Below are positions 34,321-43,544 of a stretch of 64,000 nucleotides of DNA, one piece after another. Both the position numbers and the translations under genes were made by a program. Under the pieces are notes generated by a model. That model did no database searches and was not told the origin of the DNA. It saw only the letters and a program-made list of their open reading frames with translations. Location: positions 1-64,000 of the forward strand of contig NZ_BFAQ01000055.1 of the NCBI RefSeq assembly GCF_002933855.1, read 5' to 3'. Numbering within the stretch: the stretch's first letter is position 1; every line of letters starts with the position of its first letter. The DNA is from Vibrio penaeicida (GTDB taxonomy: Bacteria > Pseudomonadota > Gammaproteobacteria > Enterobacterales > Vibrionaceae).

Positions 34321-34920
34321 ATGAACTATCTCGCCCATCTTCATATTGCCGATCATTGTAAAAGCAATTTGTTAGGAAACTTATTAGGAGACTTTGTTAA
34401 AGGGTCTCCCGAAGGTCGTTATAACAAAGACATTGTTGATGGCATCAAGCTTCACCGATTTGTTGACTCATATACCGACACACACCACCTGGTTAAATCG
34501 CTAAAACCACTTTTCCCTTCAGAATTGCGGCGCTATTCTCCCATTGCACTTGATATGTTTTGGGATCATTGCCTAGCAAATCGATGGGAAGAGCATCATA
34601 GCCAGTCACTTCAACAATTCTGTTCACACTCGGAGCAGCTCGTTAAACTAAACCAGCCTAGTACGCTGCCTTCGCGTTTTGTCACCATGTCTTCACATAT
34701 GTGGGAAGGTCGATGGATGGAATCCTATGCTGATCTTGAAAACATCCAGTTTGCGTTATCTCGCATGGCGATGCGCAGACCAAAGCTAGAAAAGCTGAGT
34801 CAATGCTCGCAAGTGTTGGCTCAACAATACGATCCACTTATTGAAGCATTTGACACGCTTTACCCTGATGTTCTTGCGCAATCAAAACAGTTTTTCCACC
34901 GGCTTATGATCAAAAGCTAG
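34321..34920 (+). CDS. acpH: acyl carrier protein phosphodiesterase
   Basis: A 199-aa AcpH protein that removes the 4'-phosphopantetheine group from holo-ACP. Typical segments: MNYLAHLHIADHCKSNLLGNLLGDFVKG at the N-terminus (His residues of the HD-like metal site), GIKLHRFVDSYTDTH and DMFWDHCLANRW. The length matches E. coli AcpH. No clear RBS is seen. It follows the 36-aa frame closely. Confidence 0.92.
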   Translation: MNYLAHLHIADHCKSNLLGNLLGDFVKGSPEGRYNKDIVDGIKLHRFVDSYTDTHHLVKSLKPLFPSELRRYSPIALDMFWDHCLANRWEEHHSQSLQQFCSHSEQLVKLNQPSTLPSRFVTMSSHMWEGRWMESYADLENIQFALSRMAMRRPKLEKLSQCSQVLAQQYDPLIEAFDTLYPDVLAQSKQFFHRLMIKS

Positions 34921-34991
34921 TTGCTGGCATCTTTAGGCAGTTTGGGTATACAATCCGCGCTTCTTGTTACTGCTCCCGGATTTTGTGAACC

Positions 34992-36242
34992 ATGTCTTTC
35001 GAACAACTCGGCTTACAGCCAGCCATTCTTTCTCGCCTTTCTAAACTCAACTTCAAAGAGGCCACACCTGTCCAAGAGCGCGCGATACCGCTTGTTCTGC
35101 AAGGAAAAGATGTTCTGGCAGGGGCACAGACAGGAACCGGTAAAACGGCCGCTTATGGTTTACCCATCATTCATCGACTCATCGAAAGCCCTAAGCCACT
35201 AAAAGACAAACTCGTACGTGGGTTGGTTCTGGTTCCAACGCGAGAGCTCGCGCAGCAAGTACTGGATAACCTAACCGATTACGCAGAAGAGCTCGATATA
35301 AAAGTACTCGCTGTTTATGGTGGAACGAGCATGAAAGTGCAAACCGACAATCTAAAGGGTGGAGTAGATATATTGGTTGCCACCCCTGGAAGGCTACTGG
35401 ATCATGTGTTTACGAAAAACATTCAGCTGGCAGAGACAGAAGTTCTCGTTTTAGATGAAGCTGATCGTATGTTAGATATGGGTTTCATGCCTGATATTCA
35501 GCGAATACTCCGCAAGCTGAATGATGCTCGTCAAACATTGTTTTTCTCTGCTACTTTTGCAGGCAACGTAAAAAAAGTTGCCTACAAGATACTAACTGAT
35601 CCTGAAGAGGTTCAAGTTACGCCAAGCAATTCAACGGCTGAAACTGTAAAACAGATGGTCTACCCAGTAGATAAAAAGCGCAAAGCTGAACTTTTGGCTT
35701 ATTTGATTGGATCGCGAAACTGGCAACAAGTGTTGGTGTTTACTAAAACCCGAGAGGGATCAGATTCATTGGTGAAAGAGCTTAAATTGGATGGAATCAA
35801 AGCGGCATCTATTAATGGAGACAAAAGCCAAGGCGCAAGACAAAAAGCACTGGATGACTTTAAATCGGGAAAAGTCAGAGCGTTGATAGCGACAGATGTA
35901 GCCGCAAGAGGTTTAGATATTCACCAGTTAGAGCAAGTCGTGAACTACGATATGCCCTATAAAGCGGAAGACTACATTCACAGAATCGGTAGAACTGGCC
36001 GTGCGGGTAGCGATGGATTTGCTATTTCACTGATGAGTAGAGATGAAGAATACTTGCTCAAGGCCATTGAGAACTTGTTGGATAAGCGTTTACCACAGGA
36101 GTGGTTAGCGGGTTTTGAGCCTAGTTTGGTTGAAGAGCTTTCAGAAGATAAACCAAGAAAGCGTCAAAGCCGAAGTGCAGAAAAGCGCAAAATGAAAGCA
36201 AAAATGAATATTCACAAAGGTCGTGGTAAATCTAAGAAATAG
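34992..36242 (+). CDS. DEAD-box RNA helicase, RhlE type
   Basis: A 416-aa ATP-dependent RNA helicase. Motifs in order: Q-motif region ATPVQERAIP, I AQTGTGKT (residues 45-52), Ia PTRELAQQ, II DEAD near 153, III SAT, IV VLVFTKTREGSDSLVKEL, V ATDVAARGLD, VI HRIGRTGR. The lysine/arginine-rich tail (RKRQSRSAEKRKMKAKMN) is typical of RhlE and SrmB-like proteins and binds RNA. Roles in ribosome assembly or cold adaptation are known for the family. The exact orthologue is not certain. Confidence 0.9.
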   Translation: MSFEQLGLQPAILSRLSKLNFKEATPVQERAIPLVLQGKDVLAGAQTGTGKTAAYGLPIIHRLIESPKPLKDKLVRGLVLVPTRELAQQVLDNLTDYAEELDIKVLAVYGGTSMKVQTDNLKGGVDILVATPGRLLDHVFTKNIQLAETEVLVLDEADRMLDMGFMPDIQRILRKLNDARQTLFFSATFAGNVKKVAYKILTDPEEVQVTPSNSTAETVKQMVYPVDKKRKAELLAYLIGSRNWQQVLVFTKTREGSDSLVKELKLDGIKAASINGDKSQGARQKALDDFKSGKVRALIATDVAARGLDIHQLEQVVNYDMPYKAEDYIHRIGRTGRAGSDGFAISLMSRDEEYLLKAIENLLDKRLPQEWLAGFEPSLVEELSEDKPRKRQSRSAEKRKMKAKMNIHKGRGKSKK

Positions 36243-36380
36243 AGCGTTTGATTAAGAATTGGTTTAATACTGAGTTTTTTATCACCTACATAAAAGTGCC
36301 ATAAGTTATTCACTCGTTTGTCATTTCAGGTAATTAACGTGTCTTCTTCAAAACAAGAAATAGCTGACAGGAGTCACCAA

Positions 36381-37592
36381 ATGAAGAGTTTATTTAAGGC
36401 GATTACAGCAGTGGTATTGCTTGGTTCGTCGGTTAATGCCAATGCACACGAAACAGTACAACTTGGACCTCGCCCGTTCTATTTGATAGAGGACATGGAC
36501 AGCGGAGCGCTTAAGCGTAAGCTACAAAACTGCAGTTCAGGTCCTTTTTACCGCAGTGATTTCTCCATTGGTCACCGCGGAGCGCCAATGCAGTTTCCAG
36601 AACACACCAAAGAATCTTATCTTGCCGCCATTCAAATGGGGGCAGGAATACTTGAATGCGATGTTACCTTTACCAAAGATAAAGAATTGGTATGTCGTCA
36701 TTCACAAAGCGATTTGCACACCACTACCGATGTACTCGCGCACCCAGATCTCGCTAAAAAGTGTACCGTACCATTCCAACCTGCCAACCCAACAACGGGT
36801 GAAAAAGCGAAAGCTGAATGCCGCACCTCAGACTTCACGTTAGCTGAATTTAAACGCCTAAAAGGAAAAATGGATGGTGCTAACGCTATGGCGACAACCG
36901 TAGAAGAGTACATGAATGGTACAGCCGGCTGGAGAACGGATTTGTATTCCAGTAAGGGTACATTGCTCACACATGCAGAAAGTATCACGTTGTTTAAAAA
37001 GCACGGGGTAAAGATGACGCCTGAACTAAAATCTCCCGCGGTTGAAATGCCGTTCAATGGTTTTACCCAAGAAATGTACGCAGAGAAGATGGTGAGTGAA
37101 TATCGTTCTGCGAACGTTCCCGCAAGCGATGTCTTTGCTCAATCATTTAATCTTGATGACGTGAAATACTGGATTCAGAACAACCCAGAGTTTGGTAAGC
37201 AGGCGGTGTATTTGGATGATCGCGTCTACAACGACGAAAACTTCAAGCCAACATTGCAAGGAATGAAAGATCTAGTGGCTTCGGGTGTGAAAATTATTGC
37301 ACCGCCAATGTACGCATTAGTGACATTAGATTCTTCTGGCAAAATTGTCCCGTCTGAATATACCAAATTGGCTAAGAAAGCGGGCTTAGACATCATTACT
37401 TGGACACTTGAACGTTCAGGACCATTAGGAAATGGTGGTGGTTGGTACTACCAATCCATCAAAGACGCGACCAACAATGATGGCGACACCATGGTGCTGC
37501 TGGATGTATTGGCGAAAGAGGTGGGTGTACTGGGCGTGTTCTCAGACTGGCCAGCAACCACGACTTACTATGCGAACTGCATGAACATGTGA
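36381..37592 (+). CDS. glpQ: periplasmic glycerophosphodiester phosphodiesterase
   Basis: A 403-aa exported enzyme that hydrolyses glycerophosphodiesters to glycerol-3-phosphate plus alcohol. Signal peptide near residues 1-22 (cleavage around VNANA). Catalytic GDPD motifs: SIGHRGAPMQFPEHTKESY (His-Arg and Glu), ECDVTFTKDKELVCRHS (Glu/Asp metal ligands and second His), and TPELKSP. It is longer than E. coli GlpQ (358 aa), with an insert including the Cys-containing TVPFQPANPTTGEKAKAEC region. ATG at 36381 chosen for CAGGAG upstream. Confidence 0.87.
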   Translation: MKSLFKAITAVVLLGSSVNANAHETVQLGPRPFYLIEDMDSGALKRKLQNCSSGPFYRSDFSIGHRGAPMQFPEHTKESYLAAIQMGAGILECDVTFTKDKELVCRHSQSDLHTTTDVLAHPDLAKKCTVPFQPANPTTGEKAKAECRTSDFTLAEFKRLKGKMDGANAMATTVEEYMNGTAGWRTDLYSSKGTLLTHAESITLFKKHGVKMTPELKSPAVEMPFNGFTQEMYAEKMVSEYRSANVPASDVFAQSFNLDDVKYWIQNNPEFGKQAVYLDDRVYNDENFKPTLQGMKDLVASGVKIIAPPMYALVTLDSSGKIVPSEYTKLAKKAGLDIITWTLERSGPLGNGGGWYYQSIKDATNNDGDTMVLLDVLAKEVGVLGVFSDWPATTTYYANCMNM

Positions 37593-37660
37593 CTCGTTGC
37601 TATTACTAGGTCAACCGACCCTAGAAGTTTAGGTTTATACTGAAAGGTAGGATGGATATA

Positions 37661-37690
37661 AAAAGGGAAGACTACACTCTTCCCTTTTAT
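37661..37690. terminator. terminator between glpQ and ltaE
   Basis: Stem AAAAGGGAAGA / TCTTCCCTTTT with a 6-base loop. A/T runs on both sides suit both convergent genes. Confidence 0.92.
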
Positions 37691-37745
37691 CGTTTTTCGC
37701 CAAAAAGAAATGGCAGCAAAAACGGTATTTGAAACGACAACTTAC

Positions 37746-38765
37746 TTAAACTTGCGGTGTTCCGACCAAATCAGAAATGTGTTTTGTCAGTATTTCAATA
37801 TCTTGCGAAGACACATCTTTGTGAGTCACAAATCGAACAGGGTTTCCGGGGCTGATTGTAATGCCTTGTACTTTAAGTTTTTCCGCAATGCCAACAATAT
37901 CGACATGCTCATCCAGCTTTGCAAACACGATATTGGTTTGTACCAATTCTGGCTTTACATGAAACCCTGGGATCTCGGCTAAATTTAATGCCAATTGTTT
38001 CGCATGCTTATGATCCAACTTGAGCTGTTCAACTTGCTCTGTCATGGCCAGCTTTCCGGCAGCCGCGAGCATACCGACTTGGCGCATTGCGCCCCCAAGC
38101 ATCTTCCGAATACGTCGCGCTTTATTGATCAACTCTTTATCGCCGAGAAGAAGCGAACCAATAGGGGCAGACAAACCCTTAGATAAGCAAATGGTCATAG
38201 AGTCGAAGTGTTTGGCTATCTCTTGAATATCCACATCCAATGCAACAGCGGCATTGTAAACACGGGCACCATCGAGATGGAGTTGCAATCCGTGTTGGCG
38301 TGTAAAAGCCCGAGCTTCTTCTAAATAGCTTAGTGGAAGCACTTTTCCGTTAATGGTGTTTTCTAAGCTCATCAATTTTGTTTGAGCAAAGTGGAAATCA
38401 TCCGGCTTGATTACTGCCGCCGCTTTCTTAAGGCAAATGGTTCCGTTTGGTTGATTCTCGATAGGCTGAGGTTGAATGGATCCTAATACGGCTGCGCCTC
38501 CACCTTCGTACTTATAGTTATGCGCTTGCTGACCGCAAATGTACTCGTCTCCACGTCCACAATGGCTCATTAACGCGAGTAGGTTGGCTTGTGTACCGGA
38601 ACTCGTAAATATTGCGGCTTCAAAGCCGTGTCTTTGCGCTGTCCATTGTTCCAATTCATTTACCGTTGGGTCGTCCCCATACACATCGTCGCCCAGTAAG
38701 GCTTCCGACATGGCTTTTTTCATATTTAGAGTAGGTAGTGTTACGGTGTCAGAACGAAAATCCAT
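37746..38765 (-). CDS. ltaE: low-specificity L-threonine aldolase
   Basis: A 339-aa PLP enzyme (fold type I) that splits L-threonine/L-allo-threonine into glycine and acetaldehyde. Start MDFRSDTVTLPT, GDDVYGDDPTVNELE near residue 25, LHLDGARVYNAAVAL (PLP Asp/Arg) and the PLP Lys in ICLSKGLSAPIGS near 198. ATG at 38765 gives 9-base spacing to AAGGA and matches E. coli LtaE. It begins two bases after the end of the Nudix gene, so the two form an operon. Confidence 0.93.
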   Translation of the reverse strand: MDFRSDTVTLPTLNMKKAMSEALLGDDVYGDDPTVNELEQWTAQRHGFEAAIFTSSGTQANLLALMSHCGRGDEYICGQQAHNYKYEGGGAAVLGSIQPQPIENQPNGTICLKKAAAVIKPDDFHFAQTKLMSLENTINGKVLPLSYLEEARAFTRQHGLQLHLDGARVYNAAVALDVDIQEIAKHFDSMTICLSKGLSAPIGSLLLGDKELINKARRIRKMLGGAMRQVGMLAAAGKLAMTEQVEQLKLDHKHAKQLALNLAEIPGFHVKPELVQTNIVFAKLDEHVDIVGIAEKLKVQGITISPGNPVRFVTHKDVSSQDIEILTKHISDLVGTPQV

Positions 38766-38767
38766 TG

Positions 38768-39292
38768 TCATTGATCCTTCAAATATCCACACAATTTGGC
38801 TTTGTAAATGCAGGCGATGGTTTTGGCGTCGGTGAGTTCGCCTTGTCGAATAGCAGCTTCGATTTCGCTCATGGAAAAAGGAAGAAGCTCAATAATTTCA
38901 TCTTCATCGCAGGCTAGACGATTGGTTTGTTCAAGTTGTTTCGCGACGAACAAGTGTTGAATTTCGTCACAGAAACCAGCGAGCGGCGTCACTTGTCCTA
39001 ATGAAAACCATTCAGATGCGCTGTAACCAGTTTCTTCTTCAAGTTCTCTTTTTGCACAGGTTTCAGGGGATTCGTTGAGTTCCTTGGTACCAGCGGGAAC
39101 CTCAAGCAACCATTTTTTCAAAGAAGGACGATATTGCTTAATCAGTAAAATTCGGTTGTCCGAAAAAATGGGCAGTATAACGGCAGCGCCGGGGTGCACT
39201 ATGGTGGTATGGGTAATGTCATTTCCATTCGGAAGTTGAACATCCTCCTCGCAAAGCTCTATATTTTTCCAACTGTGGATCGTGCGGGACAT
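38768..39292 (-). CDS. Nudix hydrolase, ADP-ribose pyrophosphatase type
   Basis: A 174-aa NudF/YffH-like hydrolase. The Nudix box G-x5-E-x7-REUxEExGU is complete in GTKELNESPETCAKRELEEE followed by TGY (residues 69-91). It is preceded by LLIKQYRPSLKKWLLEVPAG, typical of ADP-sugar pyrophosphatases. Likely substrate ADP-ribose or ADP-sugars. First gene of a two-gene operon with ltaE. Confidence 0.87.
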   Translation of the reverse strand: MSRTIHSWKNIELCEEDVQLPNGNDITHTTIVHPGAAVILPIFSDNRILLIKQYRPSLKKWLLEVPAGTKELNESPETCAKRELEEETGYSASEWFSLGQVTPLAGFCDEIQHLFVAKQLEQTNRLACDEDEIIELLPFSMSEIEAAIRQGELTDAKTIACIYKAKLCGYLKDQ

Positions 39293-39571
39293 AGCTTTTC
39301 CATCGCTTTTTTATTGATACTGCCTGCCAGTTGATTGTTTTGTAAAGCTCCAATAGAAAAAAAGTCCAACTTTTGACGTTTCTATTACAACCATCAATGT
39401 GTATTTGATGAAAACCTCATTTACGTAATCATAGATTTCCTTTCCATGGTTTTTCTGTAGATCTGCTATAAGAGTCTAATAAAACAAGATATTACTTGTA
39501 ACAAAGTGATAACAAATGTATAAAAATGCTAATATGCTTATACCCATGTTGCCTAATACAGAGGTGCCTAA

Positions 39572-41230
39572 ATGTTAGGTTCAAATCATCCCAGCCATGC
39601 TCAAAAGGCACTGCTTTCAGAACGAATTAATAAACTGGTTCATGCACTTTCCGATGGAGTATATGAAAGAGAGCATACTATTAAGCTGTGCTTACTCGCC
39701 GCATTGTCTGGCGAAAGTGTTTTCTTACTCGGCCCTCCTGGGATAGCAAAAAGTCTTATTGCGAAACGCCTTATTCAAGCGTTTGATAACAGTTCCTACT
39801 TTGAATACCTGATGACACGTTTTTCCACACCTGAAGAGGTGTTCGGCCCCCTTAGCATTCAGGAATTGAAAGACAACGGAAAATACGTTCGCTTAACGAA
39901 AGGGTACTTGCCGACGGCGCAAGTCGTTTTCTTAGATGAAATTTGGAAAGCGGGACCAGCAATATTGAACACTTTGTTAACGGTGGTGAACGAAAAGACG
40001 TTCAAAAATGGTAACGAGATCGAAAAAGTGCCGATGAGGCTATTGGTTTCTGCTTCGAACGAATTGCCCGATGAAGACAGTGGATTGGAGGCACTCTACG
40101 ACCGGATGTTGGTTCGTGTGTTCGTTAACCGAATTCAAGACAAGCAAAACTTTCGCTCCATGCTAACCGTGGGGACAGCGCAAGAAGCGCAAGTACCAGA
40201 AGGCCTTGCCATCACAAACGATGAATATCATTTGTGGCTAGAAGAGCTTGATAAGCTCTCGTTATCCGAATCGTGCTTTGAAAAACTTTACCAATTGAAG
40301 TCGATGCTTGAACAGCGTGTCGATGAAGCGGTCGATATTTCTGAAACAGATATGTATGTGTCGGACAGGCGTTGGAAAAAAGCGGTTAAATTGTTGAAAG
40401 CCAGCGCGTATTTCAATGGTCGCGATACCATTAATCCATTGGATCTTTTGTTGCTTCAAGACTGTTTATGGAATAGCCCTGATTCACGAGATATTGTTGA
40501 AGAGGTTGTCCGTGAGTTCGCCATTCATTCGGCGTTTGATCAAGGCACCATTAGCCAGCAAATAGAAACGTGCAAAGAAGAGTTGGACGATATTCAAGAA
40601 GAGCTTGAGAGCCAATATGCGATGCACCTTTCAATGGACAGCACGGGCAAGTTACTGAAAAAAGAAATTCACCATTTCGATACGAGCAACGCCAAGCGTT
40701 ACCAAGTCGGTCGTGACTCTGGGCTCGTCAAACTGGCACTCCTTCAAAGTAACATGTCTGTTTGGGAAGGAGAAAAAGGTAACACTCGTTGGGTTTACCT
40801 TTCTATGACGGAACTAGAGCGTGTCATCAAAGAAGGAGGTGGTGATGCCTATGGTTACGTGAACCAAAACACCAACCTTGGACGGCTTAAATTTGGTTTA
40901 AATGCCGATGAGCAGCTGGTGGTTAAGGACATCGCCAATCGCTCGGTACTGGTGACTTTAGTAACGAAAGACGGGTTAGATAACGGCGTGTTCGAAGAGT
41001 GGAGTGCGAAAGCCAGCCATGCTTTGGAACAACTTACTCACGCCGAGCATCACCTACTTCAGGTTAAATCTGATTTCCATGGCGCTTTACCGCACAGTTT
41101 TATCGACCCTGAATTGCCTACTCAAATGGAAGCCAGCATTCAATCTATTAGTCAGCGTCTAGAATCAACTAAAGCGCAGTGTGAAAAAAGCGCATTTCGG
41201 ATTAAGCACCTGAATGAGTATTTCGAGTAG
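39572..41230 (+). CDS. ravA: MoxR-family AAA+ ATPase RavA
   Basis: A 552-aa ATPase. Walker A GPPGIAKS (residues 51-58), Walker B VVFLDEIWKAG near 113-123, sensor 1 LLVSASNELPD, sensor 2 region SDRRWKKAVKLL near 270. The C-terminal half contains the RavA LARA-like and coiled regions. RavA with ViaA modulates respiratory complexes (Nuo, fumarate reductase) and, in E. coli, binds the lysine decarboxylase LdcI. RBS GAGGTG. It lies 14 bases before viaA. Confidence 0.92.
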   Translation: MLGSNHPSHAQKALLSERINKLVHALSDGVYEREHTIKLCLLAALSGESVFLLGPPGIAKSLIAKRLIQAFDNSSYFEYLMTRFSTPEEVFGPLSIQELKDNGKYVRLTKGYLPTAQVVFLDEIWKAGPAILNTLLTVVNEKTFKNGNEIEKVPMRLLVSASNELPDEDSGLEALYDRMLVRVFVNRIQDKQNFRSMLTVGTAQEAQVPEGLAITNDEYHLWLEELDKLSLSESCFEKLYQLKSMLEQRVDEAVDISETDMYVSDRRWKKAVKLLKASAYFNGRDTINPLDLLLLQDCLWNSPDSRDIVEEVVREFAIHSAFDQGTISQQIETCKEELDDIQEELESQYAMHLSMDSTGKLLKKEIHHFDTSNAKRYQVGRDSGLVKLALLQSNMSVWEGEKGNTRWVYLSMTELERVIKEGGGDAYGYVNQNTNLGRLKFGLNADEQLVVKDIANRSVLVTLVTKDGLDNGVFEEWSAKASHALEQLTHAEHHLLQVKSDFHGALPHSFIDPELPTQMEASIQSISQRLESTKAQCEKSAFRIKHLNEYFE

Positions 41231-41244
41231 GTTAGGGGTGAATC

Positions 41245-42693
41245 ATGTTAGGAGCAGATAGCTTAAACCTCGCATTGATGATTGCAGAATCCGGTTTAAT
41301 CGATACTGCGGTCAACGATCTAATGGCTCGATCTCAGGTAATGATGGTGGTCGATAACAACCGGGGTGTAAAAACCTCCATGAAAAACCATCTATTGAAA
41401 TGGCGGGGTAAAGTTAAAAAGAAAATGACGAAGGTGTGTGAAACGGAGCACTTTCGTAATGAACTTGCCCTCTATCAAGAAGTCATTCATTGGACTGAAG
41501 ATGAGTTCTTTCTAAAGATAAACGATGTATTAAAACGCCTAGAGTGGCATTCGGCGTTTTATTTGCCGGCCCGACGTTTACTCGAAAAGAATAAAGGGGT
41601 GAACAACCCTATGTTCCCTCATTACTTTTGCGACCAGTGGTACAAAAGCTTGAGTGAAGCCCTGCAACAGGCACAAGTAACAGAACTGGAAGCCGATAAA
41701 GAAAAGCTACTGCTCGACCTGTATCAACGCATCGAAACCATGAAAAATATGGATAAAGTGTCTGAATCCGGTGATGAAGGGCAAATTGGTAAGCTGTGGG
41801 ACATGGCGTCGGCTAAATTGTCGAAATCTGACATTTCTACCATGAAGCACCATGCCGAATTTTTGAAGAAAAACGGCACGTTGCAAGACATCGCCGAGCA
41901 ACTTGGCCGAATGGCCAGTGAAGTGTCTGATCCCGATTTGAACAAAGCGCCTAATGAAGAGTTGAAAGTTGTAGAAGAGAAAAGCGACGAAGCAACAGAC
42001 GATATTGTCGGCATTCACGAAAGTGACGATTTAAATAAGCTGTTGCCCAATGAAACTATGTTTTTGGCTTATCCTGAATTGGAAGTAATTTTCTACAAAC
42101 ATTTGATCGACAAACGTTTGATGAACTACAAAACACAAGGCAAGTCTCGCAAGCTCCGCAAAGTCAGAGCAAAAACGCCAGACAATGCAGAGGTAGAGAT
42201 AGAGAAAGGTCCGTTTATTATTTGCGTCGACGCTTCAGGATCAATGAGTGGATTCCCTGAGCAATGCGCAAAAGCAATGGCGTACGCATTGATGCAAATA
42301 GCGCTAGCAGAGGGAAGAGAGTGCTATGTGATCATCTTCTCTACCGAGCAAATCACTTACGAATTAACTAAACAAGATGGTTTGCGTGAGGCAAGTGATT
42401 TCCTTTCTTATACGTTTCATGGTGGGACGGATATCGATCCTGTTATCGAAAAGTCCATAGATTTAATGTCGACCGATAAATATCGCAATGCGGATCTGGT
42501 GGTCATTTCGGATTTCATCGCTCCGAAGCAACCGGAACATATCTTGGAAAAAGTAAATCAGCTTAAGGAAAAGTCAAACCGCTTCCATGCCATTAGTTTG
42601 TCTAAGTATGGCAACCCACAGCTGATGTCGATGTTCGATCATTGTTGGTCGTATCATCCAAATTTAGTGGGTCGAATGTTTAAGAAGTGGTAA
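41245..42693 (+). CDS. viaA: VWA-domain protein ViaA
   Basis: A 482-aa partner of RavA. The helical N-terminal half (1-310) is followed by a C-terminal VWA domain with an intact MIDAS: CVDASGSMSG (DxSxS) near residue 328, T in FHGGTDIDP and D in VVISDFIA. ViaA stimulates RavA ATPase activity and links it to Fe-S proteins. RBS AGGGGTGA. The operon ends before the tRNA array. Confidence 0.92.
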   Translation: MLGADSLNLALMIAESGLIDTAVNDLMARSQVMMVVDNNRGVKTSMKNHLLKWRGKVKKKMTKVCETEHFRNELALYQEVIHWTEDEFFLKINDVLKRLEWHSAFYLPARRLLEKNKGVNNPMFPHYFCDQWYKSLSEALQQAQVTELEADKEKLLLDLYQRIETMKNMDKVSESGDEGQIGKLWDMASAKLSKSDISTMKHHAEFLKKNGTLQDIAEQLGRMASEVSDPDLNKAPNEELKVVEEKSDEATDDIVGIHESDDLNKLLPNETMFLAYPELEVIFYKHLIDKRLMNYKTQGKSRKLRKVRAKTPDNAEVEIEKGPFIICVDASGSMSGFPEQCAKAMAYALMQIALAEGRECYVIIFSTEQITYELTKQDGLREASDFLSYTFHGGTDIDPVIEKSIDLMSTDKYRNADLVVISDFIAPKQPEHILEKVNQLKEKSNRFHAISLSKYGNPQLMSMFDHCWSYHPNLVGRMFKKW

Positions 42694-42815
42694 GAGGTCG
42701 CGTCTTTTCGATTTTTGATTCAGTTTGTGGTTAGTGATTTTTGGGCAAATAGAGATCAAACCATCATCGCTTTGCTTTATTAATCAGCAACCGAATGAAA
42801 AACATAAATTTTTAT

Positions 42816-42843
42816 TTGACTCCTGATGATGAATCCGTAAAGT
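42816..42843 (+). promoter_or_regulatory. tRNA operon promoter
   Basis: TTGACT, 16-base spacer, TAAAGT, followed by a GC-richer discriminator. The same -35/-10 pair and spacing occurs before the second tRNA array (58536-58563). Confidence 0.8.
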
Positions 42844-42886
42844 GTGCATCGAACGCAACGGAGCAGATAGCTTCAGCGATTCAATT

Positions 42887-42960
42887 GGCGCCTTGGCAGA
42901 GTGGCTATGCAGCGGATTGCAAATCCGTGGACCTCGGTTCGACTCCGGGAGGCGCCTCCA
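42887..42960 (+). tRNA. tRNA-Cys (GCA)
   Basis: 74 bases with encoded CCA. Acceptor GGCGCC pairs with GGCGCC before TCCA. Anticodon GCA is at 42919-42921 in loop TTGCAAA. T-arm GGTTCGACTCC. Identical to the copies at 43431 and 58781. Confidence 0.97.
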
Positions 42961-43044
42961 TTCAAATTGAAAGATATGGTAAATATTACGATATCTTGAT
43001 GGTGTCTTAACTCTTCAGTTAGCAGCATCGCAACAAGTTTGCGT

Positions 43045-43131
43045 GCCCTGGTGGTGGAATTGGTAGACACAAGGGATTTAAAATCCCTCGGCGTTCGCGC
43101 TGTGCCGGTTCAAGTCCGGCCCGGGGCACCA
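43045..43131 (+). tRNA. tRNA-Leu (TAA)
   Basis: 87 bases with encoded CCA, and a long variable arm (CGGCGTTCGCGCTG region) as expected for a class II tRNA. Anticodon TAA is at 43079-43081 in loop TTTAAAA. Identical to the copy at 58670. Confidence 0.97.
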
Positions 43132-43400
43132 TCAATATGAATTTTTTAGTGAACTGTTATTGAGATTTATAATCTCAGCGCTCGAACTGACCGGCCGAAA
43201 TGTCGGACCATCAATTCCGGTCCGAGGCACCATCATTTTAATTTTGATAATAAATTGTTATTGAGATTTATAATCTCAGCGCTCGAACTGACCGGCCGAA
43301 ATGTCGGACCATCAATTCAGGCCCGGGTCACCATCATTTTAATTTTGATAGCAAATTGGTATTGAGATTATATATCTCGAACTGACCAGTTTTATCTGCT
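43120..43400 (+). repeat. 101-bp tandem repeats derived from tRNA-Leu 3' ends
   Basis: The motif TTATTGAGATT and its surroundings recur with a 101-bp period (43158, 43259, and a partial third copy near 43360). Each full unit holds degenerate tRNA-Leu 3' sequence: a T-arm-like CCGGCCGAAATGTCGG and a CCGAGGCACCATCAT or similar 3' end. They are decayed copies that no longer fold as tRNAs, lying between the intact Leu and second Cys genes. Confidence 0.8.
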
Positions 43401-43430
43401 ATCAAAAACCTCACATAAAAAATCAGAAAT

Positions 43431-43504
43431 GGCGCCTTGGCAGAGTGGCTATGCAGCGGATTGCAAATCCGTGGACCTCGGTTCGACTCCGGGAGGCGCC
43501 TCCA
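43431..43504 (+). tRNA. tRNA-Cys (GCA), second copy
   Basis: 74 bases, identical to the gene at 42887. Anticodon GCA at 43463-43465. Last member of the first tRNA array. Confidence 0.97.
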
Positions 43505-43544
43505 TTACCTTTTTTATTGCCCCTATCGACTCTATCAACGCAAT

